From NCBI GenBank assembly GCA_023159155.1, contig JAJNNX010000026.1, positions 434,001 to 498,000 on the forward strand: DNA of 64,000 bases, read 5' to 3'. The DNA is from Ustulina deusta. Taxonomy: Eukaryota > Ascomycota > Sordariomycetes > Xylariales > Xylariaceae. Below the pieces are notes generated by a model that worked only from the letters and a program-made list of their open reading frames with translations, was not told where the DNA came from and ran no database searches. A program made the position numbers and the translations under genes. Numbering within the stretch: the stretch's first letter is position 1; every line of letters begins with the position of its first letter. Positions 21,801 through 33,800 of the stretch are shown piece after piece.

Positions 21801-24079
21801 ATTGCACCGAGCGGAATATGCTGCAAGATGTGTCTCCTGTTCTGAACATTTCAATTGCTGAAGCAAAAACCATGACGCCTGATTATAGTGCGCTACCAAA
21901 TCGGGGGCACATGCGATGTGCATACCTTACTAACACAAAACAGGATTGTAGCACCGGTATAACACTGTGTGCGATATATCAAAGCGGCACAAAACTCACC
22001 AAGATACACTCCCCAGGCAGTACCTACCTACTACCTACTAGTATATTCTAAGCATCTGTATGTAGCCAGTCAAGATACATGCAAGGCATGTAGCTGTGGC
22101 CAGCTGACTACCAAGTTTGGTAAATCCGCTGCATGCTACCGTAGAAGATCTGGGTAGGAATTAATCTCTGCTATTCCGATATACCATGTGAAGGCAGGCA
22201 GCACAGTATGTAGCTGTTTATTTGGTACACCTCTATTTCTTGTACCTGTTCTATTTCCTCACACAGGTTCGAAACAATTGCCCGCAATTCTTCGTACGCT
22301 GACAGCAGATTTCTTGAGCAATTAACCAAGGGAACGCCTAGATTACCTACCTTAGTGTTAGTATGGGAATCCTCGACGCTAGAACAATACCTAGTACTTT
22401 TTGACTTGGTAGGTTGCACTTCACTAAGCATTTTTTTTACCCCTGGCATCCTCTGCCCTAAATCCTGTCGGGTGTTCTGCAGGTTTTGCCCTGGTCACAT
22501 CACGCAATGCTTCAGCAAGCCATGGTTGGAACTATCTAGTGCATGATGCAGGTAGTGCAATGTGCTATCAACAGAGAAAGAAGGAAGAAAAAAACAGCAG
22601 CAAAACACCTCCAGACAGGAGGCTGTCAGGTGACTTATCGATGACTACTACCTATGTATGTAGATATCCATTACACCCTGCTTGCCTTGTTTGTCTGCAC
22701 AAATTTAACACATAGGAGGTAGGGTTACAAAAGAATCTGTTGGCAGGGAGCCGGCTCCCGGTAAACAGCGGAGCGAGGGGACTAGCCGGTTCTGCCCCCA
22801 GTTGCCGTGCTGGGTGGATACCTAGGGCAACATCCCAGGCTGCATGAGGCAGTACGTACAGCACAACGACAGCAGTAACGCGAGGCCCAGCAGTGACGGT
22901 CACGGGCCATGGCAGTGCTAGTACCAAGTAGGTACCGTCTACCTACTGTAGCTGTAGCGAGAAGCCTACAAACGTAGGTACCAACCCTACTTGCACAGGT
23001 ACCCAGCCTGCATCGGTAGGGAGCAAGCTGGCTTGCCAAGCGGCGGCATTGTGGGTACGGATGAGAAGAAGACCAAGGCTTAAGTCGGTCGCCTCCTTTT
23101 GCCCCGGGAGGTACCGTACCACAAGCACAGGGAGTGGTCATTCCTCTCCATGTAATAGTATGTTGGTATATATACTTACATATCACCAGAGCTATGATAG
23201 AAGGGACGGGCCTTGCAGGAACCTCGCCATTATACACGTACCTCCCCAAGCCTACTAACAGCTCACCTACCCACAAACGTACATGCACTAAGATCTACAC
23301 CCACAAGGTACCATCAACCTAGGGTTATCGAGATCAGTACTTTCCACCACCTGTTTCTCCAAGACGGCGGGCACACCGGGGTCCACCTAGGTGGTACACT
23401 CAATACACGATCCAAATTGACGGACACCCGCCCCTCCTCACAGACAAATATCTATCTCCCTACCTACCTATCTACCTACTCAGTAGTTATCCTAACAAGC
23501 CCGAGTCCTGACCTGAGGCCCTTGAATGCACCATAATACCAACATCTAGCCCACCATAGCTCCATCTTGTTGCGACAGGGACCCAGGTAGCAGCATTATT
23601 TGGCCTTTGTTTTGTGCTGTTCGCGAAACACCGTATCTAAATTCTTCCAAGGGGGAGAACTAGTTGTCATCCGCACCTCTATTCTACTTCGTTTGCTCTA
23701 CACTGTCCCCTCCCACTTACCTAGGTTTCTCCGATTATACAATTAGGACTACTACAAAGCATTATATGCAGTTCAGACCGCAAAAAGATAGTCTTCCTCT
23801 ATCGCCGATATCTTTGCCGATGATTCGGATCCAACTCCAGGCAAAGAACACGAAAGTTGTGAATACTAAGCATACGCCACGGCAGACGATTAGTCCTCGT
23901 CGCCAAAGCAGTTGGTGTGTAAGGGTGGTCATATTTTGAGAGTCTACAAAGGACAGGATCGAATCTGGTTGCGGCTGGAGCCTTCACGCCAACGTCACAT
24001 TGTCATGATCGCGCGTGCGAATCCCTGTGGCAGCACACATTCGATTTGACGAAGCATTGCAGACATGCTTAAGACAAGT
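18850..24079. other. Gene-poor, repeat-rich intergenic region
   Basis: Over 5 kb without a gene I can support. CCTA/TAGG palindromes recur throughout (near 20.5, 20.76, 21.5, 22.0, 22.65, 22.95, 23.4 and 23.46 kb), and a G-rich pentamer tract lies at 20203-20225. Open frames up to about 137 codons occur (for example 21638-22051, plus strand), with no motifs or splice context. The last 100 bases are the TF promoter. Confidence 0.5.
20203..20225 (+). repeat. G-rich pentamer tract (possible G-quadruplex)
   Basis: Four G-runs of four or five separated by single T, a pattern able to form a G-quadruplex. It is in non-coding DNA. Confidence 0.8.
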
Positions 24080-26258
24080 ATGCTGTGTGCGTCGCGCTTG
24101 GACAACGGGTCGACCGGAGGAGAGGGGGGCCGGGGTTACAATGATGCTCAGAAGCCGAGGAAGGTTCGGGCCAGCAAACCGAAAGTTAAGACTGGTTGTA
24201 ATAATTGCAAGTGAGTATAATGACCACCTCCTGGGAATAGCCTAGGAGGAGACCTAACCCTACAAGGCAACCCATGTCGGACTACTAACCTATCATTACA
24301 GACAACGACGTATCAAATGTGACGAGATGCGACCAGCATGTACTCAATGCGTGCGCTCCAAGAAACAATGCGCTGGCTACCCTCCGCCTCCTCGAGCCAA
24401 GATCTACGAAGAGAAGCCCATTGCGCCTCGGCCACCAAACCGAGACAGCCTCGTGCCAGCACCTTCAATTATGGCGGGGCTTCAAGTCCTAGTCCCTCGA
24501 CCTGTTAACATCACTCCATCGCCCGTTGTCACCAAAGCCCTCACATCCCCAGAAACTCTCGAGTACGGTTCATCGATACTTCGCTCACCATCAACTATGC
24601 CCTTTGATTCCCGCGAGGGCCAATATTTCCAATTATTTAGAGACTATACCGCTAGCGAGCTGTCTGGATTCTTTGATTCTTCGTTTTGGACTAGGCGAGT
24701 ATTACAAGAGTGTCATTCTGAAGACTCAATAAGACATGCTGTCGTTGCCCTAGGCGCCCTCTACAAAACGCTTGAGAAGATGTCGGAATCGCCACCAGGT
24801 TCCCCTTCCGAGACTGATCAGTTAGACAATGCTAATCGGCATTGGGAGATCGCTTTCAAACATTATTCCCTAGCCATTAGGGCGGTGGTCAGCTCAGCCT
24901 TCCATGATCAGGCCAAAAAAAGGACGAGCCTGATGGCATCTGTCTTACTAGCCTGCTTCGACTCTTTCATCGGCGATCATAAGCAGGCAATTCGGCAAAT
25001 ACAAAGTGGGCTTGCTCTGCTGGAAACACTTCGTGCTGAACGTCGCCAAGCTAGTCTTCCGCAGCCTGAAGAGCCAGTCGAGCAGGACCTCATTCAGATG
25101 TTTACTCGATTAGCTATCCAAGCAAAATCGTACGACCTAGCTTTCCATTTTCCTCAACCCTACGTCATCCGACTGACCCCCAAGGTTGGAGTGACGACAC
25201 CGTCAACTGCTGACGGAGGCCCACCCGTGTCGACAAGCAATGCTCAGATCCCAGAGGTATTTGCATCTTTACACGATGGGAGGTTAGCTTGGGATACACT
25301 GTGCGAGAGGATTATGAGGTTCACCGAACAGATGTCGGCATATGTAAAAATGAGCCCTATGAACATCCTCCCCATAGCGCTCAAGCAACATGGAAAGGTC
25401 TTCGACGAACAAATGGAAGCTTGGTCAAGAGCCTTCGACCCAATTCTTACCTCTCGCATGGCCCCAGCGAAGAGTACGCAGGAAAAGACGGCGATTGCAG
25501 TTTTGAAGATGAATCAAATCATGGGTCGCATTCTCTTTAATATGACATTCAGCGATAGCGAGTCAGAATTTGATCAATTCCTAACGTTCTTCCGGGAGAT
25601 TGTTAACTTGGCCATGGAGGTAATTGGGGACGAAGAGCGGCGGGCTGCCGCAAAGAGATGCCCCAATCCGGAGTTCTGTCTGCATCAGTCTGCCCATACA
25701 GACATCTTTGGTGGCGAATACACGGCTCGACACATCAAGCCAAGTTTCAGTGCAGACCTGGGTATTGTACCACCGCTCTTCGTAGTCGCCACAAAATGCC
25801 GCGATCCTCTCACCCGCCAACAGGCTATCCAATTATTACGAACCAGTTCACGACGAGAAGGCATGTGGGACAGCGAGCTTTGTGCCTGTATAGGCAGCTG
25901 GATAGCAACGATTGAGGAGGAAGATGACGGGGTCGTCGACTTGCCACGCCCTCTATCAAGCTCCAGCAGATTATCTGTCGGGAGTTTTGGCTCAATGTCC
26001 AATGGCTCACCAGCTTTTGGAGAGGACATTCCTCTTGGTCCCGGTGGTAATGCACGTTGGGGGAGTCGGAGAGAAAGTTCGCCACTGTCACCGCAGACGA
26101 GAGTTGAAACGAATCTAATTCCAGAAAGAAAACGGGTCATGGTTCGAGCCGTTGAGTTTGATCTACAAAAACGAGTCGCCATACTTCAATGCGGTACCAG
26201 GGGATTGATTCCTGGTATGCCGGATTTGCGGACGCGTGCTACTAAGATCTTGTGGTGA
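24080..26258 (+). CDS. Zn2Cys6 transcription factor (Fungal_trans_2 type)
   Basis: Fungal binuclear zinc-cluster regulator, nuclear DNA-binding. Exons 24080-24210 and 24302-26258; 695 residues. The intron splits the zinc cluster: Cys40 and Cys43 (TGCNNCK) lie in exon 1 and Cys50, 57, 60 and 67 (IKCDEMRPACTQCVRSKKQC) in exon 2, a C-x2-C-x6-C-x6-C-x2-C-x6-C pattern. A basic stretch KPRKVRASKPKVK precedes it. From about residue 145 the helical C-terminal domain (FQLFRDYTASELSGFFDSSF, then HAVVALGALYKTLE) is that of PF11951-type regulators, followed by a Ser-rich linker near residue 600. The start is the first ATG in frame upstream of the cluster. Targets unknown; no adjacent pathway cluster is evident. 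Confidence 0.88.
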
Positions 26259-27415
26259 TTCGCCGCTCACACTCCCTCATGGCACCGTGTTTTTATTAAG
26301 TCATTCTTTGCTGTGGGGTTTGGATTTATGTATCACTTCTCAGTCCCAATGCAGCAATGCGCCCCTGTTCATATTACGGATCATTACGGAACTGACCCGC
26401 TCATTTTCTTATAATATTATAAACTACCGGTATCAGGGAGTTTTTATTTTAGTTTTCTTCTTTAATTCTTTGTTTGGAAAAACCTGTTATAGGAGTGAGG
26501 TGCATAGCGCAGAAACGAGTCAGACGACGACAATGATGGATATATGCCATCTATGCTTCAAGGGATATCAATGTCAGGTACCTACCATATAATCGCTAGC
26601 TACTATTATATCATATAGGGTCTGTGGCAGATAACCTATATCGGCGCTTTCGGTTAGAGTATAGAAGGAGGAGTAGGGGGTCGTTATCGGGTTGTACATT
26701 TAGGTAATTCCCAGGCATTTACAGCGTTTAGAGAAGGAATTCGATTGATTACTCAAGTGGTCTTCTTTCTGCTATGTTAAATCGAATATACCTGTTTGCA
26801 TTACATACTCGCCGACCTTTATACCGTAATTAGATCTTACTGGAATCATGAAGAAATGAAACCTCAATAACTGATCGTGTCTCTTTCTATGGCCCTTTTC
26901 AAAGCAAAAAGCAAATATATAACTATGTAGATAGCATTCTCACCACGGGCTATACTATTTACATAAGCGACAAAAATTAGTGGTGATGTGTTGTTAATTT
27001 CAAATAAATGTAAGTTAGGTAATTAAAACCACATGGCAGCAACATTAATCAAGATTATATTTCGAACTCTCACTCATACTGCCCTTGCCATTTCAGTGGC
27101 ATGGAAGAATATATTCCTCTCCACTCGGATGGTAAGACACGTCGAGCTTCGTGCTTTCTTGCTTATGTAAGCTCAATATTCTGGGCGCCAAAAGTGGATC
27201 GCATAGGAAGGCCTTTCGGAGAAGCCCAGTTTCAGAACGTCTAGACTAGGCCACAATCCCCCCACCCCTTGAGTGCTGCTCATCCAGCTACCTCTACCAA
27301 TACCGAATAAGGGCTATTTATTAAGTACCTACGTAGGTCGCTATTAACCACCTAGTTAGTTCCAAGAGCCAGAACGACTCTCTCTCCTCTGATTATCCGG
27401 GATCCAGCCGGCGAT
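26259..27415. other. Intergenic between the two TF genes
   Basis: AT-rich 3' flank, then the upstream region of the second TF with a CCTA/TAGG element near 27330. No gene recognised. Confidence 0.5.
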
Positions 27416-30400
27416 ATGGTGACGCCCGAGAACAGTTGGCCGAGTAATAGCCCTCATGCGGTTGACAGTAATAGTGACCAATCACCCGAGGCCGCTGTGT
27501 CGTCAATGTTGTCGGCACCAACGAAGCGTACACGCGTTTTGCTGTCATGTCATCCGTGCCGCGCCTCAAAGCTCAAGTGCAATCGGCTTACTCCTTGCGG
27601 CCAGTGTCTGAAACGAGGGAAGCCAGATGCATGCGCTTACGCCCCTCGGCAGGAAAAATCCAAGCCCGCAAAGACCATGGCAGCTCGGCTTAAACGCCTC
27701 GAGGGCATGGTACGCGGGATGGTCGAGTTGGAAGGTGGTGTCAGCAACAACGACAATGGTTCTGGCGAGTCGACACGGGGATTCAACACAGGCGGTTCCG
27801 TCGTCCACAGTGAGCGGGCGACGAATTATGTAGGCGGCACACATTTCATGGCCATATTAGAAGACGTGAGTTGCTCAGGTACCATTAAAAACCCCTCGAT
27901 TGCAGGTGAGTAGGGGACTAAGGGGAAAAAATAAACTAGCTCGAGGATCTCAAAACTTACTTCGAGGACCCCGAAGATTCTGAGTTCGATAGTAAGTAAT
28001 TCTCGGGGTTGTTTTCTTGCTTCGGCCATTTCCAATAATGCAGCAGTTCCGGTTCGGGCTTTCATCAAGTCTTAGGAATTCCCTCAACTTTCGAAGCACT
28101 TCCAGAACCCACTTAAGATTTTTGTAACTAATTCTGATGGGATATTGCAGTAGATGACCCTTACGAGAGTGTAGGCCCGAGCGAATTGCTCATACTTTCG
28201 AGGGGTGCGCCTCGGAACAAGGAAGAATTGTTGGACCTGTTACCTGATAAAAGTGTTATGGACAGGTTGATGAACCGTTATTTCAACTCAAATAGTCCAT
28301 CTCAACGTGCGTTGATCCTCCGCAGCCTTAAGTCCAGATTGATGGGATATCGGTACACTAATACGTCGCTAGATATCATTCACATCCCTACTTTCACGAA
28401 ACAATACAATGAATTCCTCGGAAACAGAAAAGGGGCGGATATCCATTGGATAGCTACACTGTTCATGATCCTAGCTCTCGGAATCTTTTTCTCTTCCTTC
28501 GCAGCACCACACGAGCTAGAGCTCGATACCCCCATGCCAGCGAGTATGTATTCCCGGGTCTTCTCCTAGCAAACTTTTTATCCCCATATGCTATGCGCTT
28601 CCTGGTGCTTCCGGAGACGCCTCAGGACTAGCCAAATCTCTACTATAAACGGTAATCCCTAATTTCTGGTTTCTTATAGTGGACAGGTTCCGGCAATACC
28701 GAGGCGCATGTGGTTGTGCGTTGATTTGGGGGAAGTATTCACATCCAGGTCCTTTCACCCTCCAGGCAATGGTTCTGTATACAGAGGCCGACTTTCTTGT
28801 CAACCGCGTCTCACAACTGAACTGTTATCTTTTATGCTCAACGCTTATTCGACTAATGTTGAAGATGGGCCTACATAGAGATCCCAGCAAATTACCGCGT
28901 ATCACGCCATACCAGGGTGAAATGCGTCGGCGCATGTGGAATCTTGCTGTCCAGATCGACTTGATGGTTGCCTTTCACTTAGGTCTGCCCTGCATGATAC
29001 ATGGCATTGAGAGTGACACAGCCTTGCCACGCAATCTTCTTGACTCTGACTTCAGCGAGGATAGCACGGAACTCCCACCATCGCGTCCCATGACCGATTA
29101 TACCCCCCTTACGTAGGTTCTCAGACCTATTTTTCTTCTTGTTTTGGCTACTTTTAGTGGATAAAGGCTCCCTTTCGGGCTACAATCACGTCTTGGAACG
29201 CTCTCGCGGGTTTAAAACACTCCTAGACTACGCTCAAAATGGCGATTGCTGACGCCGAGTGTTGATAGCTATCCGATCAATAAGGCAAGGGTAGCGCGCG
29301 GGTTTGGTCTCGTCGCACGGCTGTCTCACTCCTTAACCCTGCCTACGTACGCCGAGATTATGCGTGTTGATGCCCGTATTCAGGATGTATGGTCAAGCGT
29401 GCCGGCATTTATGAAGGTCAAACCTCTCTCTGAGTGTATCACTGATGCACCGATGCTTGTCATACAGCGCTTCGGCCTCGCTTCCTTGTACCAAAAGAGT
29501 AGATGTGGTGAGTAATTCCAGGGGTCACAATCTGCTTATTTCGTATACATCGAGAGTATAAAGGGTCGCTGCTGGGCTGGAGTGTTATCTTGGAAGCCTC
29601 CCGCATTTCGGAAACCCTCCTAGGCTACTGTCAAAATAACGATAACTGACCGCAAGTGTCGCAGTACTGCACCGCCGGTACATTGTCGATCCGCGACGGC
29701 TCAAAGAACATGATTACTCTCGCCGAGCGTGTCTCGAGGCTGCCGTAGCGCTCTTAGGCTACCAGAGCACCATGTTCGAGGCAACCAAACCGGGAGCCAT
29801 CCTTGCGCAAAACGGATGGTTCATCGCTTCCTTAGCGATCAACGACTTCTTGTTGGCTGATATGGTAGTTGCCCTCGCAGTGCAGCAGGATAATGAGAGC
29901 GAGGATGGCCTTGACTGGATGGCAACGTGCACACCGCCTGTAACCAAAGAATCCTTGATTGAAATGCTCAAGCATTCCTATATGGTATGGACAAAGAGTA
30001 GGTCATGCATACTTGGTGTTTCCCCTCCAATGTTGGTATAACTTGCCCGGCTGACCTGGAATTTTGCCAGTGGCTATCACGGTAGCGGACTGTCGTAAGG
30101 CGGCAACCGTCGTGCGAACGATGCTACAGAGGATCCAGGCTCAACTGGGCACGAGTCTTGACGGCTCTAGCTTGCTAGTTGATAGCATCCCGACAGAGTC
30201 GACTAGCACCTCCGACGAGCAGATATCATCGATGGCCGATATGACACTGAGAAACGTCTGGACTAACCATTCCTCAGACGGATATAACGGCATTGATAAT
30301 AACAGCGAGATGGGGCTCTCGGCGCGTGACTTCACAAATTTTGGGATGGTAGGCCCGAATCTCGGCCCAATAGGAGGTCATAGTGATACCAGTGTCCAGC

Positions 30401-30804
30401 AGCCTATGAACATGGCAGACCCATGGGGTGTCCCGCAGATGCAGAGCGGATACGACTGGGTGAGCCATCCATTTCCAATTTCCAACCCGTCCAGAGTCTC
30501 AAACCCTGTTTACCTAATTTTCCGCCAAGCTATTTTCACTGCGCGTTCAGTCCTTACTAACTAGCTTCCCCAGGATCACTTTGACGCTCTAACCCGGGGC
30601 CCCACAGATAACATACCACAGGTGCCACAGATGGCGTCGTCGGCACATCGGAATGTAAGTGCATACTTTTCGCCTATGCTCATCTGCATCTATATCTAGA
30701 GTGATAGGCTGATGGAGATGCCATAGTGGGTTGACCAGAGTAACGACAATGATTTTGGGGACTTCCTGGCTACTAACTCGTGGAATTCATTTCCTAGTAT
30801 GTAG
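27416..30804 (+). CDS. Zn2Cys6 transcription factor (Fungal_trans type), ten exons
   Basis: Zinc-cluster regulator with the fungal-specific middle domain (PF04082 type). Exons: 27416-27865, 27940-27991, 28151-28306, 28373-28543, 28680-29112, 29269-29507, 29665-29997, 30071-30459, 30574-30654 and 30727-30804; 793 residues, all phases consistent. The cluster is Cys45, 48, 55, 61, 64 and 73 (SCHPCRASKLKCNRLTPCGQ), followed by a coiled-coil-like ARLKRLEGMVRGMVELE. The middle domain shows IIHIPTFTKQYNEF, FRQYRGACGCALIWGKYSHP, MLKMGLHRDPSKLP, GEMRRRMWNLAVQIDLM and RFGLASLYQKSRC. The C-terminus is Asn/Asp-rich, a possible activation region. Introns 5 and 6, and probably 2 and 4, are introner-like elements. 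Exons 9 and 10 are the least certain. Targets unknown. Confidence 0.85.
27992..28150 (+). mobile_element. Probable diverged introner-like element (TF intron 2)
   Basis: 159 bp, the same length as the MFS element. From TTCGGGCT onward it can be aligned with intron 5 of the same gene: TTCGGGCT, then ATCAAGTCTT against ATCACGTCTT, then CACTTCCAGA against CACTCCTAGA. The 3' end is more diverged. Confidence 0.45.
28544..28679 (+). mobile_element. Possible introner-like element (TF intron 4)
   Basis: 136 bp. The 3' third (AAACGGTAATCCCTAAT) resembles the AAATGGCGATTGCTGAC of intron 5, with the branch site in register. The similarity is weak and could be chance. Confidence 0.25.
29113..29268 (+). 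mobile_element. Introner-like element (TF intron 5)
   Basis: 156 bp. Its last 50 bases (CTCCTAGACTACGCTCAAAA, then CTGACGCCGAGTGTTGATAG) match intron 6 of the same gene at roughly 70% of positions and share CTGAC-C-CCGAGTGTTG-TAG with the MFS intron. AAAGGCTCC upstream is also shared with the MFS intron. Confidence 0.7.
29508..29664 (+). mobile_element. Introner-like element (TF intron 6)
   Basis: 157 bp, GTGAGT donor and CAG acceptor. CTCCTAGGCTAC, TCAAAAT and CTGACCGCAAGTGT align in order with intron 5, only 240 bp upstream. Confidence 0.68.
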
Positions 30805-33800
30805 AGAGTAGCTATCTACACCGGAACTCTAATCGACCAAGGGATAATAATGGCGAATTCTCGCGCCATTACGCTAAGTAGAACCGTTCAATCAGTAGTG
30901 GTATGACGGCCCCATATGCTACGGGGGCCTTCGATGCAGATGTGCTTTATCCTCACTTTCGGTCACGATGGCACGCACAGAGTAGATAGAACCTCGGCTC
31001 GTTTGAAATCAAAAGCAACAAGACCGGAGAGAGATGTTGTCGACAAGGCTGAAAAGGGGACACTGGGTTAGACAGATCCAGATACAGCATACATTTACTC
31101 GGGGGAGGGGTTGGATTGGTGGAAACAGCCGCGGGGTACATATAATATTCTACGATCCTCCCATTAGATAGAAGCTGTACATAATACCCCGCAATCGACG
31201 ACGTCGCATTCCGACTTCGCCTATTTTTTGATTGTATTATTTATCATTAGTCTTTATCTCTACTAGAGGCTCGAAGCGTCTTGCGTACTGGAGTAAGCCT
31301 GAGGATGCAAATAAATCCGCCGAAAATAAGCGAAGGAAAAGAAAAAGAATGAAAATAAAAGTAGACAGTCAGTCTACCACCTCTGCCCAAGCACGTTCCG
31401 CGGAGTTGCTCAGGGAAGCTAAGAGTCAGCCCTGACGTCGTTGGAGGGTGTGATCTCTCTCTTTCACTCTCTCCGAGTAATGACACGAAAGGCTCTTGTC
31501 AAATATGTATTGCCACAGTAGAAGCGGCCAAAAAGGGCTGCGTTGGTTGGGGAGCTTGTACGTAATAGGTTGCTTGAAACTCGGACCTTTACTGCTCTTT
31601 CACCCAACCTCCTCTCAGCTACCACACCGTTTACCTTGCTGCCAATAGGAAGGCGATGATAAGTCTTCGCGCCCGGAGAATGAAGATCGATTTCTCTTTT
31701 CTTTCTCTACTCGAGTTCAGATGACTGGTTACTGTTTGCGCAATCATGAGAGGCACTATGGGACCAGCACGGAACGCTTCCAGGTGTAAACAGAGGTGTT
31801 AGATGCGATCAGTAGGTGTAATTTTCAGGTCAGGTGGGGATGTCGTGGTTCCAGTTCTGCCTATCTTCTCTCTAACATTGGTTCTGTTGTTGGCTTGTAG
31901 ACTAGGTATCACATGCATCGAACTCCTCTAGCCAATTAGGGAGGCGGCCGCATGCTGAACTGTATATCATCATATGCAATACCTAGGTTACCTGGTAGAC
32001 ATGTTGCATTCCGGTTCGCATGATTCAACAATATCACGGATTCGGTTATAATTGCACAACACCCTCCCTCCACCAGGTACCCAGGCAACCACGTCCATCT
32101 CCTTTCTTCCGATTCAGCGCACTGATGCCATTAATGGTGTCTTTTTATTATTATTCCTGCGGTACAACCGGCGGCGGGCATAATGGGCATATATCCCGAA
32201 CCCTTCCGATACCGAACCGCCCAATGCAGAGGTCCCAAATCGTTGGTGTCCATATACCAATCAGTAGTATGTAGCGTCTGCGGAGCCGTTTTCGTACAAC
32301 ATTCAACACCTGACACGCCCGGCTCTCCCCACACTAGCTACTCTCGAGTCTTTTCTTTACTATATAAAAGCAACTTATTAGCTAATTATAGGCTAATTTT
32401 TTGGCAAAGATTTGGGTTGCAAGCAAACGGACGAAGTATAATGTGGACTCTCCGAGGTGTTGTTGGCTACTGCGTTGGTGTATTCAGATTCACTCCAGCA
32501 GTGGATCATCAACCGGCAGCTCGCCGACGAACTATACTGACAGAGGAAAGTATTGCCTTTAGCATGTGTAGTACACGGCGTAGCTCCCAAGCTAGCTAGG
32601 CCCAAACCTACTGTATACTAGTGTAGTCTACCCCATGAAAGACTGGGAGACTAGTAGCACCCCAGTTACATACTTAACCTAACTTATGCTATGTACAAAG
32701 TACGAACCGTTAAGAAGCCGTGGAAGTTTCCTTTCAGGCATGCAATTTGGCCGGGGGCTGCACCTGCGGTTGCAGCTTGATAGAAGAAGTTGATATATTT
32801 ATATTTGCAGTACATGCGAAACCAACAACATGTAGACACAATCATGACAGGATTAAGCATTCATTCAGCCGTAAAAGACGCAAGGTCGGCCGGCATTTCC
32901 GTTTCTGCAAAACAGCCTGCAGTACAGAAAACCGGGTACCGAAAACGATAAGAGGGCGCTGAAATCGTCATTCCCATTGGTTTTTGAGAACCCCCAGCCG
33001 AGCCAACGGCAGCTGTTCACGTTACCTAATCCGATCCTGGTGTAGTGTAGGTCGGGACAACATGTCCTCGCAACACGGCAGTCCTTCCAACATACCTACC
33101 AAACAACATCATTTCCCACGTGTTCGCGTGCAATCGACTAATCCTTGCATACCTTTAGTAACCAGTTCCTTCTTCTTCTTCTTTTTGCCTTCCTTTTCTT
33201 CTCTACTCCTCCGATATCTAGCCAGTCTAAGTCACTAACAATGGGGTTCCCCTGTGAGTTTAAAAAAAAAAAAGTGACTGAGCGCAGAACAGGTATCTCG
33301 ACTGTACCTAGTCTAGGTTATCCTGCCCCCTATTGATTGGCGTGCCCCTCAGCCCAGATCGGCTTGTAGTCCCCTGACAAGCCTAATACCGTAGGTACCT
33401 ACCTATCTAGTACCTACCCTCTGCGTAGGTGTCGTCTGAAATAGACCGCATTGACCCAGAAAGGAGCGCGCTATCTAATGTGGAATTTGAGGAGACGCAC
33501 AAACAGTCATTTGCACTGATACTACCTAGGTATCTAGCTTGTCGACACACGTACACACACTTCCAATGCCCTAAGTATATTGGCGCACTTGTCAGCAGTG
33601 TATATACTTCGACATGCGTTAGACTAACTCTATGTAGGTTCGAGCTGAGAACTTATCCCCTATCTAGATCTATCCTCTGGACTAGATGGTACTTGGATAG
33701 ATAGACTGCTGGGCCCCGTCATGCCAACGCCAGAAAGAAGAAGACCAAAAAAAAAAAAGTCACAATTAGGTAACAGTGATACAGGCCCAGTTATCGGCAC

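Noticed and set aside
21638..22051. Plus-strand frame of 137 codons in the gene-poor region
   Set aside because: No motif, start context or conserved-looking segment, and it ends in CCTA repeat sequence.
33241..33260. ATG followed at once by a GTGAGT donor behind a CT-rich stretch
   Set aside because: Looks like another tiny first exon, but no coding exon could be found downstream to join to.
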